Below, in pieces: positions 1 to 10,012 of a stretch of 64,000 bases of DNA. Below the pieces are notes generated by a model, which saw only the letters and a list, made by a program, of their open reading frames with translations, did no database searches and had not been told where the DNA came from. The translations under genes and the position numbers were made by a program. Origin of the DNA: Alishewanella agri BL06 (GTDB taxonomy: Bacteria; Pseudomonadota; Gammaproteobacteria; Enterobacterales; Alteromonadaceae). The stretch is from contig NZ_AKKU01000001.1 of NCBI RefSeq assembly GCF_000272005.1, forward strand, positions 124,001 through 188,000, given 5' to 3'. Numbering within the stretch: position 1 is the first letter of the stretch; each line of letters begins with the position of its first letter.

Positions 1-865
1 CCGCAACCAGGTTTTTCGCGACATAGCGAGCAGCATAAGCCGCTGAGCGGTCAACCTTTGATGGATCTTTACCAGAGAAAGCACCACCACCATGGCGCGC
101 CATACCACCGTAGCTATCTACGATAATCTTGCGGCCGGTTAAACCACAGTCACCCATAGGGCCACCGATCACAAAACGACCGGTTGGGTTGATAAAGAAC
201 TTGGTTTTGCTGTTTAACCACTCCGCCGGTAATACTGGCTTAATGATTTCTTCCATTACCGCCTCACGCAGATCAGCGGTGCTGATGGTGTCACAGTGCT
301 GGGTAGATAATACTACGGCATCGATACCGACTGGCTTACCGTCTTCGTAAATAAAGCTTAACTGCGACTTGGCATCCGGGCGTAACCACGGCAGGGTACC
401 GTCTTTACGCACCTGGGCCTGACGCTGTACCAAGCGGTGTGAATAGGTAATAGGAGCCGGCATCAGCACGTCGGTTTCGTTACTGGCGTAGCCAAACATT
501 AAACCCTGGTCACCCGCGCCTTGCTCACGCGGATCAGCTTTATCTACACCCTGATTGATATCGGGTGATTGTTTACCAATCGCATTTAATACAGCGCAGG
601 AGTCGGCGTCAAAACCCATATCAGAATGGGTGTAGCCAATTTCACGTACGGTTTTGCGTACCAGCTCTTCGATATCAACCCAGGCAGAAGTCGTGATTTC
701 GCCACCGACTAACACCATACCTGTTTTAACGAAGGTCTCACAGGCAACACGCGCCTTGCTGTCTTGTTCCAGGATCGCATCCAGTACCGCATCGGAAATC
801 TGATCAGCGATTTTATCCGGATGCCCTTCAGATACAGACTCAGACGTGAAAATATGTTGTGCCAT
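1..865 (-). CDS. metK: S-adenosylmethionine synthetase MetK, 3' end beyond the window
   Basis: Makes S-adenosylmethionine from methionine and ATP in the cytoplasm. Reading the minus strand from the ATG at 865 gives a protein beginning [20 protein letters not shown], the classic MetK N-terminus with the substrate-binding GHPDK motif. The conserved [12 protein letters not shown] and [15 protein letters not shown] segments follow. About 288 codons are present of a usual ~380-390, so the C-terminal quarter lies outside the window. It is transcribed away from tkt. A perfect AGACGTCT Met-box-like octamer lies about 170 bp upstream. The assignment is by recognition of conserved motifs and is very secure. 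Confidence 0.97.
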   Translation of the reverse strand, partial: MAQHIFTSESVSEGHPDKIADQISDAVLDAILEQDSKARVACETFVKTGMVLVGGEITTSAWVDIEELVRKTVREIGYTHSDMGFDADSCAVLNAIGKQSPDINQGVDKADPREQGAGDQGLMFGYASNETDVLMPAPITYSHRLVQRQAQVRKDGTLPWLRPDAKSQLSFIYEDGKPVGIDAVVLSTQHCDTISTADLREAVMEEIIKPVLPAEWLNSKTKFFINPTGRFVIGGPMGDCGLTGRKIIVDSYGGMARHGGGAFSGKDPSKVDRSAAYAARYVAKNLVA

Positions 866-1244
866 CTGTTAGTTTCCACCACGTTAGTTAATACATAAAG
901 CGCCGTGACACTGTCACAGCGCTGAGATTAAGCAGGCGCAGCTGTTGCCAGTTCAGTTTAGCCGGCAGGCGCCAAAAAAATAGCCGCTTATTTTAGTGAA
1001 AGCCCCCGGCGATTACCAGAAAAATTTACGCCCAGACGTCTTTCATGCCGGAAATTACGTAAACGCGAGCTACCAGATCACCGCGCTGCAAAAAAGGTCG
1101 CAGATAATCATTTGCCATCTGACGGCGGCTGGGTGAAAATACAGCCATCTAAACCCCCACAGTAATCGTTTTAGTAACAGCCTGTGTCGGGTTACACTGC
1201 AAACCTCAAGTCTGAATAATCAGCGCAATTTGTCAGGAGTCTGC
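866..1244. other. Divergent metK/tkt intergenic region
   Basis: This is 379 bp without a convincing reading frame. It must hold the promoters of both divergent genes. A perfect Met-box octamer is at 1034-1041. A weak plus-strand promoter candidate for tkt is TACACT at 1193-1198 with a poor -35 (TTTAGT, 1170-1175, spacer 17). I see no SAM riboswitch fold, tRNA or repeat here. Confidence 0.5.
1034..1041. promoter_or_regulatory. Candidate MetJ operator (single Met box)
   Basis: AGACGTCT is the exact palindromic Met-box consensus bound by the methionine repressor MetJ in gammaproteobacteria, and metK is a standard MetJ target. The octamer is about 170 bp upstream of the metK start. Known operators need two or more tandem boxes. 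The flanking octamers match poorly (4 of 8 upstream, 1 of 8 downstream), so the site is tentative. Confidence 0.35.
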
Positions 1245-3242
1245 ATGCCATCTCGTAAACAACTCGCCAATGCCATCCGTGCCTTAAGTATGGACGCGGT
1301 GCAAAAAGCTAAATCAGGCCACCCGGGCGCCCCAATGGGGATGGCCGATATTGCCGAAGTGTTATGGCGTGACTATCTGAAACATAACCCGCAAAACCCA
1401 GGCTGGGCCGACCGCGACCGCTTTGTACTGTCGAATGGTCACGGCTCGATGCTGATCTATTCGCTGTTACATCTGAGCGGCTATCAATTGTCACTGGATG
1501 ATCTAAAACAGTTCCGCCAGCTGCATTCTAAAACCCCGGGTCATCCGGAGTTCGGTTATGCGCCGGGCGTAGAAACCACCACCGGACCGCTGGGGCAGGG
1601 TATTACCAATGCCGTGGGGATGGCGCTGGCCGAAAAAGCGCTGGCGGCGCAGTTTAACCGCCCCGGTTTTGACATTGTTGACCACTATACTTATGTGTTC
1701 CTGGGCGATGGCTGTTTAATGGAAGGGATTTCGCACGAAGCCTGTTCCTTGGCCGGTACTCTTGGTTTAGGTAAGCTGATTGCGTTCTGGGATGATAACG
1801 GTATCTCGATTGATGGCCATGTTGAAGGCTGGTTTACCGATAATACCCCTGCGCGCTTTGAAGCCTACGGCTGGCATGTGGTGGCCAATGTTGATGGCCA
1901 TAATCCGGAAGCGATTAAAGCGGCGATTGAACAGGCACGCGCCGTGACCGACAAACCGACACTGATCTGCACCAAAACCGTCATCGGTTATGGCGCACCG
2001 AATAAAGGTGGCAGCCATGACTGCCATGGTGCACCACTGGGTGAAGCGGAAATTGCCGCTGCCCGCGAATTTTTACAATGGCCTTACGCCCCCTTTGAAA
2101 TCCCGGCGGATATCTATGCTGACTGGGATGCCAAGGCGACTGGCGCGGCAGCAGAACAAAGCTGGCAACGGCGCTTTGCTGAATACGAAAAAGCTTATCC
2201 GGAACTGGCTGCTGAGTTTAAGCGTCGTCATGCCGGTACCTTACCTGCCGATTGGGCAGCGCAAAGCCAGGCGTATATTGAGCAATTACAAGCCAACCCG
2301 GCGACCATCGCCACCCGTAAGGCCTCACAAAATGCGTTGAATGCCTTTGGCCCGCTATTACCGGAGTTTATGGGTGGCTCGGCCGACTTAGCCGGCTCCA
2401 ACCTGACCATTTGGTCTGGCTCTAAGCCGCTGACCAGAGACGATGCCGCCGGTAACTATGTTTACTACGGAGTGCGCGAATTTGGTATGTCTGCCATGAT
2501 GAATGGTATCGCGCTGCATGGTGGCTTTGTGCCTTACGGCGCGACCTTCCTGATGTTTATGGAATATGCCCGTAATGCAGTGCGGATGGCAGCCTTGATG
2601 AAGCAAAGAGTGATCTTTGTTTATACCCACGATTCAATTGGTTTGGGTGAAGATGGTCCAACGCATCAACCGGTCGAGCAGCTGGCCAGCTTACGTGTTA
2701 CCCCGAATTTGATGAACTGGCGCCCTTGCGATCAGGTAGAATCAGCGGTGGCCTGGCAGCAAGCGATTGAGCGCCAGGATGGCCCAAGTTCGCTGATTTT
2801 TACCCGCCAGAACCTGGTACAGCAGCCGCGTACCGCAGCACAACTGGCCGCGATTAAGCGCGGCGGCTATGTACTGCTGGACTCTGCCGCGACGCCTGAG
2901 CTGATTATCATTGCTACCGGCTCCGAAGTAGAGCTGGCGATGCAGGCTGCTAAAACGTTGCAAGCCGAAGGTAAGGCCGTGCGAGTTGTGTCTATGCCAT
3001 CGACGGATGTGTTTGAGCAGCAAGATGCCAGTTACCGTGAAGCCGTGCTTCCAGCCAGTGTCAGTAAGCGGATTGCGGTGGAAGCCGGTATTATGGATAC
3101 CTGGTATAAATATGTCGGTTTAAATGGCGCCGTGATCGGTATGCAGACGTTTGGTGAGTCGGCACCGGCGGAGCAGCTATTTGAACACTTTGGTATTACC
3201 GCAGCTAACGTGCTGGCGACTGCCAGAACCTTGCTGGCGTAA
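1245..3242 (+). CDS. tkt: Transketolase
   Basis: Thiamine-diphosphate enzyme of the pentose phosphate pathway. It moves two-carbon units between sugar phosphates and so links this pathway with glycolysis. The protein is 665 aa (E. coli TktA is 663). It shows the N-terminal [11 protein letters not shown] motif, GPLGQG, the ThDP-binding GDGCLMEG...ND-type region (residues ~150-185) and the C-terminal [18 protein letters not shown] signature. I place the start at the ATG at 1245 rather than the in-frame TTG at 1230, because CAGGAG (1234-1239) sits at correct Shine-Dalgarno spacing and the protein then begins [14 protein letters not shown] as in homologues. A strong terminator separates it from epd. 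Confidence 0.97.
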   Translation: MPSRKQLANAIRALSMDAVQKAKSGHPGAPMGMADIAEVLWRDYLKHNPQNPGWADRDRFVLSNGHGSMLIYSLLHLSGYQLSLDDLKQFRQLHSKTPGHPEFGYAPGVETTTGPLGQGITNAVGMALAEKALAAQFNRPGFDIVDHYTYVFLGDGCLMEGISHEACSLAGTLGLGKLIAFWDDNGISIDGHVEGWFTDNTPARFEAYGWHVVANVDGHNPEAIKAAIEQARAVTDKPTLICTKTVIGYGAPNKGGSHDCHGAPLGEAEIAAAREFLQWPYAPFEIPADIYADWDAKATGAAAEQSWQRRFAEYEKAYPELAAEFKRRHAGTLPADWAAQSQAYIEQLQANPATIATRKASQNALNAFGPLLPEFMGGSADLAGSNLTIWSGSKPLTRDDAAGNYVYYGVREFGMSAMMNGIALHGGFVPYGATFLMFMEYARNAVRMAALMKQRVIFVYTHDSIGLGEDGPTHQPVEQLASLRVTPNLMNWRPCDQVESAVAWQQAIERQDGPSSLIFTRQNLVQQPRTAAQLAAIKRGGYVLLDSAATPELIIIATGSEVELAMQAAKTLQAEGKAVRVVSMPSTDVFEQQDASYREAVLPASVSKRIAVEAGIMDTWYKYVGLNGAVIGMQTFGESAPAEQLFEHFGITAANVLATARTLLA

Positions 3243-3254
3243 TTCTGGTTTTGC

Positions 3255-3281
3255 AACGGGCCCTTACCGGGCCCGTTTTTT
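3255..3281 (+). terminator. Rho-independent terminator after tkt
   Basis: A perfect 9-bp stem (AACGGGCCC / GGGCCCGTT) with a short loop is followed by a run of six T. It lies between tkt and epd, only 13 bp before the epd start. Read-through or an additional epd promoter inside tkt would be needed for co-expression. Confidence 0.85.
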
Positions 3282-3293
3282 CATGCTGAGCTT

Positions 3294-4307
3294 ATGACAA
3301 TAAAACTGGCAATAAACGGCTTTGGCCGTATCGGTCGCAACATTTTGCGCGCCATTTATGAAAACGGCTGGCAACAGCAGTTACAGGTGGTGGCGATTAA
3401 TGAGCTGGCGCAAGCCGAAGGTGTGGCGCATCTGTTACGTTACGACAGTGCCCATGGCCGTTTTCGCTATCCGGTTGCGGCGATCCCGGGTGGCTTGAGT
3501 GTCGCCGGCGACAAGATTGCACTCTTTAACGAACCTGATCCGCTGGAATTACCCTGGCGCGAGCTTGAGGTGGATATTGTGCTGGAGTGTACCGGTGTTT
3601 TTCACAGCCGGGAACATGCCAACTGGCATTTGCAGGCCGGTGCCAAAAAAGTATTATTTTCGCACCCGGCGGACGCCGATATCGATGCAACGGTAATTTA
3701 CGGCATCAATCAGCATTTGTTAGACGCGCAGATGCAGGTGATATCGGCCGGTTCCTGTACCACTAACTGTATTGTGCCGGTGATCCAGGTACTGGATCAG
3801 CACTTTGGTGTTGAAAGCGGCACTATTACGACCATTCATGCCTCGATGAATGACCAGCAGGTGATTGATGCCTATCACCCGGATTTACGCCGTACCCGCG
3901 CTGCCAGCCACTCCATTATTCCGGTGGATACCAAGCTCGCACTGGGGATCGAGCGGATTATGCCGCATCTGGCCGGGCGTTTTGAAGCCATAGCAGTGCG
4001 GGTACCCACTATCAATGTTACGGCGATGGATCTTAGCGTTACCCTACATCAGGACGTGACCATCACCGAGATTAACCGGGTATTGCGTGCAGCCGGTCAG
4101 ACCGCACTGAGCGGCATTTTAGATTACACTGAAGCGCCGCTGGTGTCGGTCGACTTTAACCATGATCCGCATTCCTGCATTGTCGATGGCAGCCAAACCC
4201 GCGTTAGCCACAAAAGATTAGTGAAATGCCTGGTGTGGTGCGACAACGAATGGGGCTTTGCTAACCGGATGTTGGATACCGCCAGAGTGATGAGCCAAAA
4301 TTTTTAA
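3294..4307 (+). CDS. epd: D-erythrose-4-phosphate dehydrogenase
   Basis: NAD-dependent oxidation of erythrose-4-phosphate to 4-phosphoerythronate, the first step of DXP-dependent pyridoxal 5'-phosphate synthesis. It is a GAPDH-fold protein of 337 aa (E. coli Epd is 339). It has the Rossmann motif [10 protein letters not shown] at the N-terminus, the catalytic Cys in SAGSCTTN (C155) and the general-base His in TIHASMND (H182). The stretch [24 protein letters not shown] and the end [16 protein letters not shown] are diagnostic of Epd rather than GapA. The order tkt-epd-pgk-fba matches the E. coli epd-pgk-fbaA arrangement, in which transketolase can supply erythrose-4-phosphate. A GapA-type function is less likely. 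Confidence 0.92.
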   Translation: MTIKLAINGFGRIGRNILRAIYENGWQQQLQVVAINELAQAEGVAHLLRYDSAHGRFRYPVAAIPGGLSVAGDKIALFNEPDPLELPWRELEVDIVLECTGVFHSREHANWHLQAGAKKVLFSHPADADIDATVIYGINQHLLDAQMQVISAGSCTTNCIVPVIQVLDQHFGVESGTITTIHASMNDQQVIDAYHPDLRRTRAASHSIIPVDTKLALGIERIMPHLAGRFEAIAVRVPTINVTAMDLSVTLHQDVTITEINRVLRAAGQTALSGILDYTEAPLVSVDFNHDPHSCIVDGSQTRVSHKRLVKCLVWCDNEWGFANRMLDTARVMSQNF

Positions 4308-4346
4308 TTGCAACTTTAATTCGAGTTTAATCCCAGGGAGAGAAAG

Positions 4347-5531
4347 ATGTCTGTGATCCGTATGAGCGACTTAGATCTGCACGGCAAACGTGTACTGATC
4401 CGCGAAGATTTAAACGTACCGGTTAAAGACGGCGTGGTAACCTCAGATGCGCGCTTAAAAGCAGCAATTCCTACCATTGAACTGGCGCTGGCTAAGGGCG
4501 CGAAAGTGATGGTGATGTCGCATCTGGGCCGCCCGGAAGAGGGGGTGTTTGACGCCGAATCTTCAATGCAGCCGGTAGCAGACTATCTGGCTAAAGCCTT
4601 AACGGCACCGGTGCGGCTGGTGGCAGACTACCTAAAGGGTGTTGAGGTTGCACAGGGCGAAGTGGTGGTATTTGAAAACGTACGCTTTAATAAAGGCGAA
4701 GGCAAAAACAACGATGAGCTGGCGCAAAAACTGGCCGCGCTTTGCGATGTGTTTGTGATGGATGCCTTTGGTACAGCGCACCGCGCTCAGGCGTCGACTC
4801 ATGGTGTCGCCAAGTATGCTAAGGTCGCCTGCGCCGGTCCGTTACTGACCGCAGAGCTGGACGCCTTGGCTGCCGCTTTGAAAAATCCAAAACGACCACT
4901 GGTTGCTATCGTCGGAGGTTCTAAAGTCTCCACCAAGCTGACCGTACTGGAGTCACTGTCCGGTATTGTTGATCAGCTGATTGTGGGGGGCGGTATTGCC
5001 AATACCTTTATTGCCGCTCAGGGCCACAATGTCGGTAAATCCCTGTGTGAAAACGACCTGATCCCGGAAGCACAGCGCCTAATGGCGCAGGCGAAAGCCC
5101 GCGGCGGCAATATCCCGGTACCAACCGATGTCGTAACAGGTAAAGCCTTTAGTGCCGAAACAACGGCTGAGTTGAAAAACGTCGCTGCCGTAGCTGCTGA
5201 CGATATGATTTTTGATGTTGGCCCGACCACCATCGCTGAGTTAACCGCTATTTTGAAAAACGCCGGTACCATTGTCTGGAACGGTCCGGTCGGTGTGTTT
5301 GAATTTGACCAGTTTGGTGCCGGTACCAAGGCGCTGGCTGAAGCTATTGCGCAAAGTAATGCCTTCTCGATAGCTGGCGGTGGCGATACGCTGGCTGCGA
5401 TTGATAAATATGGTGTGGCAGAGCAAATTTCCTACATTTCGACCGGTGGTGGTGCATTTCTGGAATTTCTGGAAGGAAAAACCCTGCCAGCAGTGGCAAT
5501 TTTGGAAGAACGGGCGCAGAATTTAAAATAA
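4347..5531 (+). CDS. pgk: Phosphoglycerate kinase
   Basis: Glycolytic/gluconeogenic enzyme that transfers the acyl phosphate of 1,3-bisphosphoglycerate to ADP. The protein is 394 aa, the normal bacterial length. It shows the N-terminal motif [15 protein letters not shown] (~15-29), HLGRPEEG, the [13 protein letters not shown] loop, the GGSKVSTKL nucleotide-domain motif and the C-terminal [12 protein letters not shown] and STGGGAFLE. The start ATG at 4347 has an AGGGAGAG ribosome site. It follows epd by 39 bp and is probably co-transcribed with it. Confidence 0.97.
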   Translation: MSVIRMSDLDLHGKRVLIREDLNVPVKDGVVTSDARLKAAIPTIELALAKGAKVMVMSHLGRPEEGVFDAESSMQPVADYLAKALTAPVRLVADYLKGVEVAQGEVVVFENVRFNKGEGKNNDELAQKLAALCDVFVMDAFGTAHRAQASTHGVAKYAKVACAGPLLTAELDALAAALKNPKRPLVAIVGGSKVSTKLTVLESLSGIVDQLIVGGGIANTFIAAQGHNVGKSLCENDLIPEAQRLMAQAKARGGNIPVPTDVVTGKAFSAETTAELKNVAAVAADDMIFDVGPTTIAELTAILKNAGTIVWNGPVGVFEFDQFGAGTKALAEAIAQSNAFSIAGGGDTLAAIDKYGVAEQISYISTGGGAFLEFLEGKTLPAVAILEERAQNLK

Positions 5532-5613
5532 CCTGGCTTCATCGATAAAATTCATAAAAAAGACATAAAACTATTATTCTGAAACTGTACCTTAGTATAA
5601 AAGAGAGGACCTC

Positions 5614-6678
5614 ATGGCTCTGATATCCTTACGGCAAATGTTGGATCACGCTGCCGAATTTAGTTATGGCGTGCCGGCGTTTAACGTAAACAATCTTGAA
5701 CAGATGCGTGCCATTATGCTGGCGGCAGACAAAACCGACAGCCCGGTGATTGTGCAGGCGTCGGCCGGTGCCCGCAAATACGCCGGTGCGCCTTTCCTGC
5801 GGCACTTAATTCTGGCCGCGGTAGAGGAGTTTCCGCATATCCCGGTGGTAATGCATCAGGATCATGGCACTTCACTTGCGGTGTGTCAGCGCTCAATCCA
5901 ACTGGGCTTTTCGTCAGTGATGATGGATGGTTCGCTTGGTGAAGACGGCAAAACACCAATGGACTATGCTTATAACGTCGAAGTAACGCGTCGCGTTGTG
6001 GAAATAGCGCATGCCTGTGGTGTGTCAGTTGAAGGTGAATTAGGTTGTCTGGGCTCGTTGGAAACCGGCGAAGCGGGTGAGGAAGACGGCATTGGTGCGG
6101 ATTGTAAGCTCAGTCATGACCAGATGTTGACCGATCCGGAAGAAGCGGCGCAATTTGTGCGTGAAACGCAGGTTGATGCGTTAGCCATTGCTTGTGGCAC
6201 TTCTCATGGTGCTTACAAGTTCAGCCGGCCACCAACAGATGACATTCTGGCGATTGATCGCATTAAAGCCATTCATGAGCGGATCCCGGACACGCATTTG
6301 GTGATGCATGGTTCGTCTTCCGTGCCACAGGATTGGTTAGAAGTTATCAATGAATATGGTGGTGCTATTCCGGAAACCTATGGTGTGCCGGTTGCGCAAA
6401 TCCAGCAAGGGATCAAGTACGGGGTGCGTAAAGTTAATATTGATACTGACTTACGTTTAGCCTCTACCGGTGCGATTCGCCGTTATCTGGCAAAACACCC
6501 GGCGGAATTCGATCCGCGCAAATATTTACAGGAATCCGTAAAAGCAATGGCGGATATCTGTATTGCCCGTTATGAAGCCTTTGGTTGTGCCGGGCAAGGC
6601 AGTAAAATCAAGCCGTTGTCATTGGATGCGATGGTAGATTTATATGTCTCGGGGAAGTTAACACCGAACATTAAATAA
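5614..6678 (+). CDS. fba: Class II fructose-bisphosphate aldolase (Calvin-cycle subtype)
   Basis: Zinc-dependent cleavage of fructose-1,6-bisphosphate to dihydroxyacetone phosphate and glyceraldehyde-3-phosphate. The protein is 354 aa. Visible ligands and catalytic residues are HQDHG (catalytic D83, zinc H84), E142 in VEGELG, H198 in GTSHGAYKF and H232 in VMHGSSS. The N-terminus ([21 protein letters not shown]) and the GEAGEEDG...[11 protein letters not shown] insert belong to the class IIB/Calvin-cycle aldolase branch. They do not resemble the E. coli FbaA class IIA branch, although the gene sits in the fbaA position after pgk. No RuBisCO genes are present, so a glycolytic/gluconeogenic role is expected. 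AGAGAGGA precedes the ATG. Confidence 0.94.
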   Translation: MALISLRQMLDHAAEFSYGVPAFNVNNLEQMRAIMLAADKTDSPVIVQASAGARKYAGAPFLRHLILAAVEEFPHIPVVMHQDHGTSLAVCQRSIQLGFSSVMMDGSLGEDGKTPMDYAYNVEVTRRVVEIAHACGVSVEGELGCLGSLETGEAGEEDGIGADCKLSHDQMLTDPEEAAQFVRETQVDALAIACGTSHGAYKFSRPPTDDILAIDRIKAIHERIPDTHLVMHGSSSVPQDWLEVINEYGGAIPETYGVPVAQIQQGIKYGVRKVNIDTDLRLASTGAIRRYLAKHPAEFDPRKYLQESVKAMADICIARYEAFGCAGQGSKIKPLSLDAMVDLYVSGKLTPNIK

Positions 6679-6694
6679 CCAGAGTTTTTAATAG

Positions 6695-6726
6695 GCGATA
6701 AACAAAATGATGATTCTGTTTATCGC
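6695..6726 (+). terminator. Hairpin after fba
   Basis: A perfect 10-bp inverted repeat (GCGATAAACA / TGTTTATCGC) lies 16 bp past the fba stop. The stem is AT-rich and the following sequence (TGCTTAAAA) is not a clean T-tract. It could be a weak terminator or an mRNA 3'-stabilising hairpin. Confidence 0.5.
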
Positions 6727-6794
6727 TGCTTAAAATTGGTGCTAAACCGCTGCTCAAGGCGCATGATTACAGCCTTTTAAGCGCGGGGTGTCTG

Positions 6795-6823
6795 TTGACA
6801 ACCCGCGTTTTACCTGTAATGAT
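6795..6823 (+). promoter_or_regulatory. Candidate sigma-70 promoter of the tonB2 operon
   Basis: A perfect -35 hexamer TTGACA (6795-6800) is followed after 17 bp by AATGAT (6818-6823), preceded by TG at 6815-6816 as in an extended -10. It lies 100 bp before the ATG at 6923 of the first operon gene. I could not find a Fur-box-like inverted repeat around it. Confidence 0.45.
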
Positions 6824-6922
6824 GCGGGCGGTTTACCCTCTAAACGAGGGTCTGCTGTCGTTGTTAAACGGCGACCCTTACAACATCAGGTTACGTTAAT
6901 CAGCAATAATTGGTTGGGAACT

Positions 6923-7693
6923 ATGTTTAATAAAAAAATTCATATGAGCCTCGTTGCCTCAGCACTGGCGGGCAGTTTTGCCTTCGCTGGCGCAGCTGTA
7001 GCAGCAGACTTAAAAGATCTGCATCAGGCCAACGCGCAAATCCAGCGCGCGGCAGTACAATCTCAGGAAAAGATCAACACGATTTACGAACAGACTCAGG
7101 AACTGTTGGGTGAATACCGTGTTGTTGTAGATCAGACAGACAACCTGAAAGTATACAACGACTTCTTAGCAACTCTGGTTGCCGACCAGCAGCGTCAGAT
7201 TGACCGTATTCAACGTCAAATCGACGGTTTAGAAAAAACCAACCAAGGCACCGTACCTTTGATGTTCCGCATGATTGACTCGTTAGAGCAGTTTATCAAT
7301 GCCGACATCCCACTGCGTACCGAGCGCCGTTTAGAGCGTATTGAGCGCCTGCGTGAGCTGATGGCTCGTTCAGACGTACAACGTTCTGAGCAATTCCGCC
7401 AAATCCTGGAAGCCTATGAAATTGAAATGGGCTACGGCACTGAGTTAGCTGCTTTCCAAGGCACACTGAACACCGGTGGTAGCGAAATTACTGTTGATTA
7501 CGTGCATATCGGTCGGTTAGCGCTGATGGCAATGGCACTGGATGGTGGCTCAGCATGGGTTTACAACAAGAGCAGCGGCAGCTGGGATAAGTTACCTGAT
7601 TCATACCTGACCTCGGTCGGCAACTTCATCAAGATGGCACGTCGTGAAGCCACGCTTGAGATGGATCGTGTACCACTTTTCGCAGCGGAGTAA
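6923..7693 (+). CDS. DUF3450 periplasmic coiled-coil protein
   Basis: A 256-aa exported protein of the DUF3450 family, which is known mainly from operons with ExbB/ExbD/TonB2-type genes. A signal peptide is visible: KK near the start, then a hydrophobic Ala-rich stretch ending AVAAD. The mature part is rich in Gln/Glu/Arg heptad-like helices (DLKDLHQANAQIQRAAVQSQ, then RQIDRIQRQIDGLEKTN), consistent with a coiled coil. I choose the ATG at 6923 because upstream in-frame starts (GTG 6788) would place the signal peptide internally. It is the first gene of the TonB module; its stop is 6 bp before the next start. A structural or coupling role in the periplasm is inferred; no enzymatic motif is seen. 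Confidence 0.85.
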   Translation: MFNKKIHMSLVASALAGSFAFAGAAVAADLKDLHQANAQIQRAAVQSQEKINTIYEQTQELLGEYRVVVDQTDNLKVYNDFLATLVADQQRQIDRIQRQIDGLEKTNQGTVPLMFRMIDSLEQFINADIPLRTERRLERIERLRELMARSDVQRSEQFRQILEAYEIEMGYGTELAAFQGTLNTGGSEITVDYVHIGRLALMAMALDGGSAWVYNKSSGSWDKLPDSYLTSVGNFIKMARREATLEMDRVPLFAAE

Positions 7694-7699
7694 GAATAG

Positions 7700-9067
7700 A
7701 TGAAAATGGCAATTAAAAGTTTAGTCGTCGCTGCGGCAGTTACCCTTTCTGCTTCAGTAGCCTTTAACGCGACTGCAAACACTCAAAAGCTGGACCAGTT
7801 ATTACAGCAAATTCAACAGCAACGTACCGTTGAAGGCCGTGTCAACCAGGAGCGTGAACGTGCTTTCCTGGCAGAGCGTGCTGATAAACAAGCGTTATTA
7901 AACACTGCCAAGCGTCAGTTAGCTGAAGAAGAAGCCCGTGGTAAGCGTTTACAGCAACAATATGCGCAAAACGATATCGCTATCGCTCAGAAACAACAGG
8001 AACTGCAAAGCGCCCTGGGTACTATGGGTGAGGTATTTGGTGTTGTTCGTCAAACTGCAAACAAAACTGTAGGTACTATCAGCAGCTCAATTATCAGTGC
8101 TCAGTATCCTGGTCGTGATGTAGCGCTGCGTGATATCGCTGCTGCCACTGAATTACCAACACTGGAGCAGATGGAAGAACTGTGGGTAGCAATGTTAACC
8201 GAGATGGCCGAGTCTGGTAAGATTGCCAAGTTCGACGCCGAAGTGGTTGAGCTGGCTGGTGGTACTTCAACTCAGCGCGTAACGCGTTTTGGTGCTTTCC
8301 ACCTGACGACTGCTACTGACTATTTAATCCGCAACGTAGACACTGACCAGATCCAACCACTGGGCCGTGCTCCACAGTCTAAGATTCACAACTCAGTTGC
8401 CGCCTTTAACAGCGCGTCTGCAGGTGAACTGGCTGGTTTATATGTTGACCCAACTAAAGGTAACTCTCTGTTACGTCTGAACCAGCAACGTTCAACACTA
8501 ATGGAATACTACCACCAGGGTGGTACTGTTGGTTATCTGATCACAGTATTACTGTTCATCGGTTTACTGATTGCCTTAGAGCGCGTTCTGGTGCTGTCTG
8601 CCGTTGGTGCTAAGATGCGTTCACAGCTGAAAAACCTGAATGCTCCATCTGAAAATAACCCACTGGGTCGTATCCTGAAAGTTTACCATGACAACAAAGC
8701 TGCTGACGTGGAAAACCTGGAGCTGAAACTGGATGAAGCTATCCTGCGTGAAACACCAAAAGTTGACCGTGGTATCGGCTTAATCAAACTGTTTGCTGCT
8801 GTGGCGCCACTGATGGGTCTGTTAGGTACCGTTATCGGTATGATCCTGACGTTCCAGCAAATTACACTGTACGGTACTGGTGACCCGAAACTGATGGCCG
8901 GTTCTATCTCTCTGGCGCTGGTAACTACTGCTCTGGGTCTGATTGCTGCGCTGCCATTATTATTCGTACACAGCATTGTGCAATCACGTGCTAAGTCAAT
9001 CCTACAAATTCTGGATGAGCAAGCTGCGGGTATCGTAGCGGCTCACGCGGAGAAGGAGAAAGCCTAA
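7700..9067 (+). CDS. ttpC: TtpC-like MotA/TolQ/ExbB proton-channel protein with periplasmic N-domain
   Basis: A 455-aa protein that fuses an exported N-terminal region to an ExbB-type channel core. A signal peptide is present (MKMAIKSLVVAAAVTLSASV, ending near ANA/TA). Residues ~30-105 form a Gln/Glu/Arg coiled coil. The first channel TM helix is near 277-300. The conserved pair GLIKLFAAVAPLMGLLGTVIGMI (~360-383) and GSISLALVTTALGLIAALPLLF (~400-422) is the MotA_ExbB domain. In Vibrio, TtpC works with TonB2-ExbB2-ExbD2 to energise outer-membrane receptors. The gene order here matches that system. It overlaps exbB by one base (TAATG). Confidence 0.88.
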   Translation: MKMAIKSLVVAAAVTLSASVAFNATANTQKLDQLLQQIQQQRTVEGRVNQERERAFLAERADKQALLNTAKRQLAEEEARGKRLQQQYAQNDIAIAQKQQELQSALGTMGEVFGVVRQTANKTVGTISSSIISAQYPGRDVALRDIAAATELPTLEQMEELWVAMLTEMAESGKIAKFDAEVVELAGGTSTQRVTRFGAFHLTTATDYLIRNVDTDQIQPLGRAPQSKIHNSVAAFNSASAGELAGLYVDPTKGNSLLRLNQQRSTLMEYYHQGGTVGYLITVLLFIGLLIALERVLVLSAVGAKMRSQLKNLNAPSENNPLGRILKVYHDNKAADVENLELKLDEAILRETPKVDRGIGLIKLFAAVAPLMGLLGTVIGMILTFQQITLYGTGDPKLMAGSISLALVTTALGLIAALPLLFVHSIVQSRAKSILQILDEQAAGIVAAHAEKEKA

Positions 9068-9594
9068 TGATGCTCCAGCTAGTAGGGCTGTGGGAATCGG
9101 TACAGGATTTTATCCATACGGGAGGCAACGTCCTGTACGTTGTCGCCGCGGTGCTCTTCATTATGTGGGTATTGATGATTGAGCGCTACTGGTATGTCAC
9201 TTCGATTTTTCCGAAAACGAAACGGGAAATTATCGCGAAGTGGGATGCCCGGGAAGATACGACTTCTTGGTATGCGCATAAGATCCGTGATTGCTGGATT
9301 TCTGAAGCGACGGATAAACTCGACCAAAGAATGTTACTGATAAAGACACTGGTTGCAATGTGCCCCTTGGTGGGTCTGCTTGGAACAGTAACTGGTATGA
9401 TTGCGGTGTTCGATATTATGGCCACCCAAGGTACCGGTAACCCACGCACTATGGCGGCGGGTATTTCCATGGCAACTATTCCAACAATGGCCGGTATGGT
9501 TGCCGCCTTGTCGGGTGTATTTTTCAGTTCGCGGCTGGAAGTGAAAGTGAAACGGGAAAAAGCAGATCTCGTTGACAGCTTACCGCATCATTAA
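9067..9594 (+). CDS. exbB: ExbB2 proton-channel subunit
   Basis: Inner-membrane channel protein of the TonB energy-transducing complex, 175 aa. TM1 is near residues 19-43 (GGNVLYVVAAVLFIMWVLMI). A cytoplasmic loop follows, then the conserved ExbB motif KTLVAMCPLVGLLGTVTGMI and the third helix with GISMATIPTMAGMVAA. The short length with a single N-terminal TM is typical of the ExbB2 subtype rather than E. coli ExbB. Its start overlaps the ttpC stop, and exbD follows after 11 bp. The alternative ATG at 9070 is possible. Confidence 0.9.
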   Translation: MMLQLVGLWESVQDFIHTGGNVLYVVAAVLFIMWVLMIERYWYVTSIFPKTKREIIAKWDAREDTTSWYAHKIRDCWISEATDKLDQRMLLIKTLVAMCPLVGLLGTVTGMIAVFDIMATQGTGNPRTMAAGISMATIPTMAGMVAALSGVFFSSRLEVKVKREKADLVDSLPHH

Positions 9595-9605
9595 GAGAGA
9601 ATTTT

Positions 9606-10010
9606 ATGGCACGTAAACGTATACGCGAAGACGAAGAGGCCGCAATCGACATTACGCCGATGATGGATATCGTTTTCATTATGTTGATTTTCTTTATCGT
9701 AACCACTTCATTCGTGAAGGAAGCCGGTATTGACGTCAACAAACCAGAAGCCACGCAGGCGACGAAAAAGCCAAGCGCGACCATCTTTATTGCAATCCGT
9801 GCAAACGGTGAAGTATGGATGGATAAACGGCCGGTAGATGTAGAGCGGGTTTCTGCAAACATCGAACGTTTAAGAGCTGAGTCACCTACTGATACTATTA
9901 TCATCCAGGCTGACAAAGAGGCGAAACACGGTGTAGTAATGGAAGTTATGGATCAGATTAAAGCTGCTGACCCAGCACTGGTCATTACTGTTGCCGGGGA
10001 GAACAACTAA
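9606..10010 (+). CDS. exbD: ExbD2 biopolymer transport protein
   Basis: Partner of ExbB, with one N-terminal TM helix and a periplasmic domain, 134 aa. The segment IDITPMMDIVFIMLIFFIVT (~16-35) carries the conserved aspartate in MMDIVF required for proton coupling in ExbD/TolR proteins. The periplasmic part ends with the usual VMEVMDQIKAADPALVITVA helix-strand. AGAGAG precedes the ATG. The tonB start follows the stop after 2 bp. Confidence 0.92.
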   Translation: MARKRIREDEEAAIDITPMMDIVFIMLIFFIVTTSFVKEAGIDVNKPEATQATKKPSATIFIAIRANGEVWMDKRPVDVERVSANIERLRAESPTDTIIIQADKEAKHGVVMEVMDQIKAADPALVITVAGENN

Positions 10011-10012
10011 TT

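Noticed and set aside
866-1244. SAM riboswitch upstream of metK
   Set aside because: I could not recognise the conserved helices or core motifs of SAM-I or other SAM riboswitches; only a single Met box is visible.
1767-2630. Long open frames on the strand opposite tkt and other housekeeping genes
   Set aside because: They lack ribosome sites and recognisable protein features and arise from the codon bias of the real genes.
5532-5613. Separate promoter for fba
   Set aside because: TATAAA at 5596-5601 looks like a -10, but no acceptable -35 lies 16-18 bp upstream; the 82-bp gap may only be a leader or processing region.
6680-6923. Fur box controlling the TonB2 operon
   Set aside because: Short AT-rich repeats such as AAAATGATGATT are present, but nothing approaches the 19-bp GATAATGAT-type inverted repeat.
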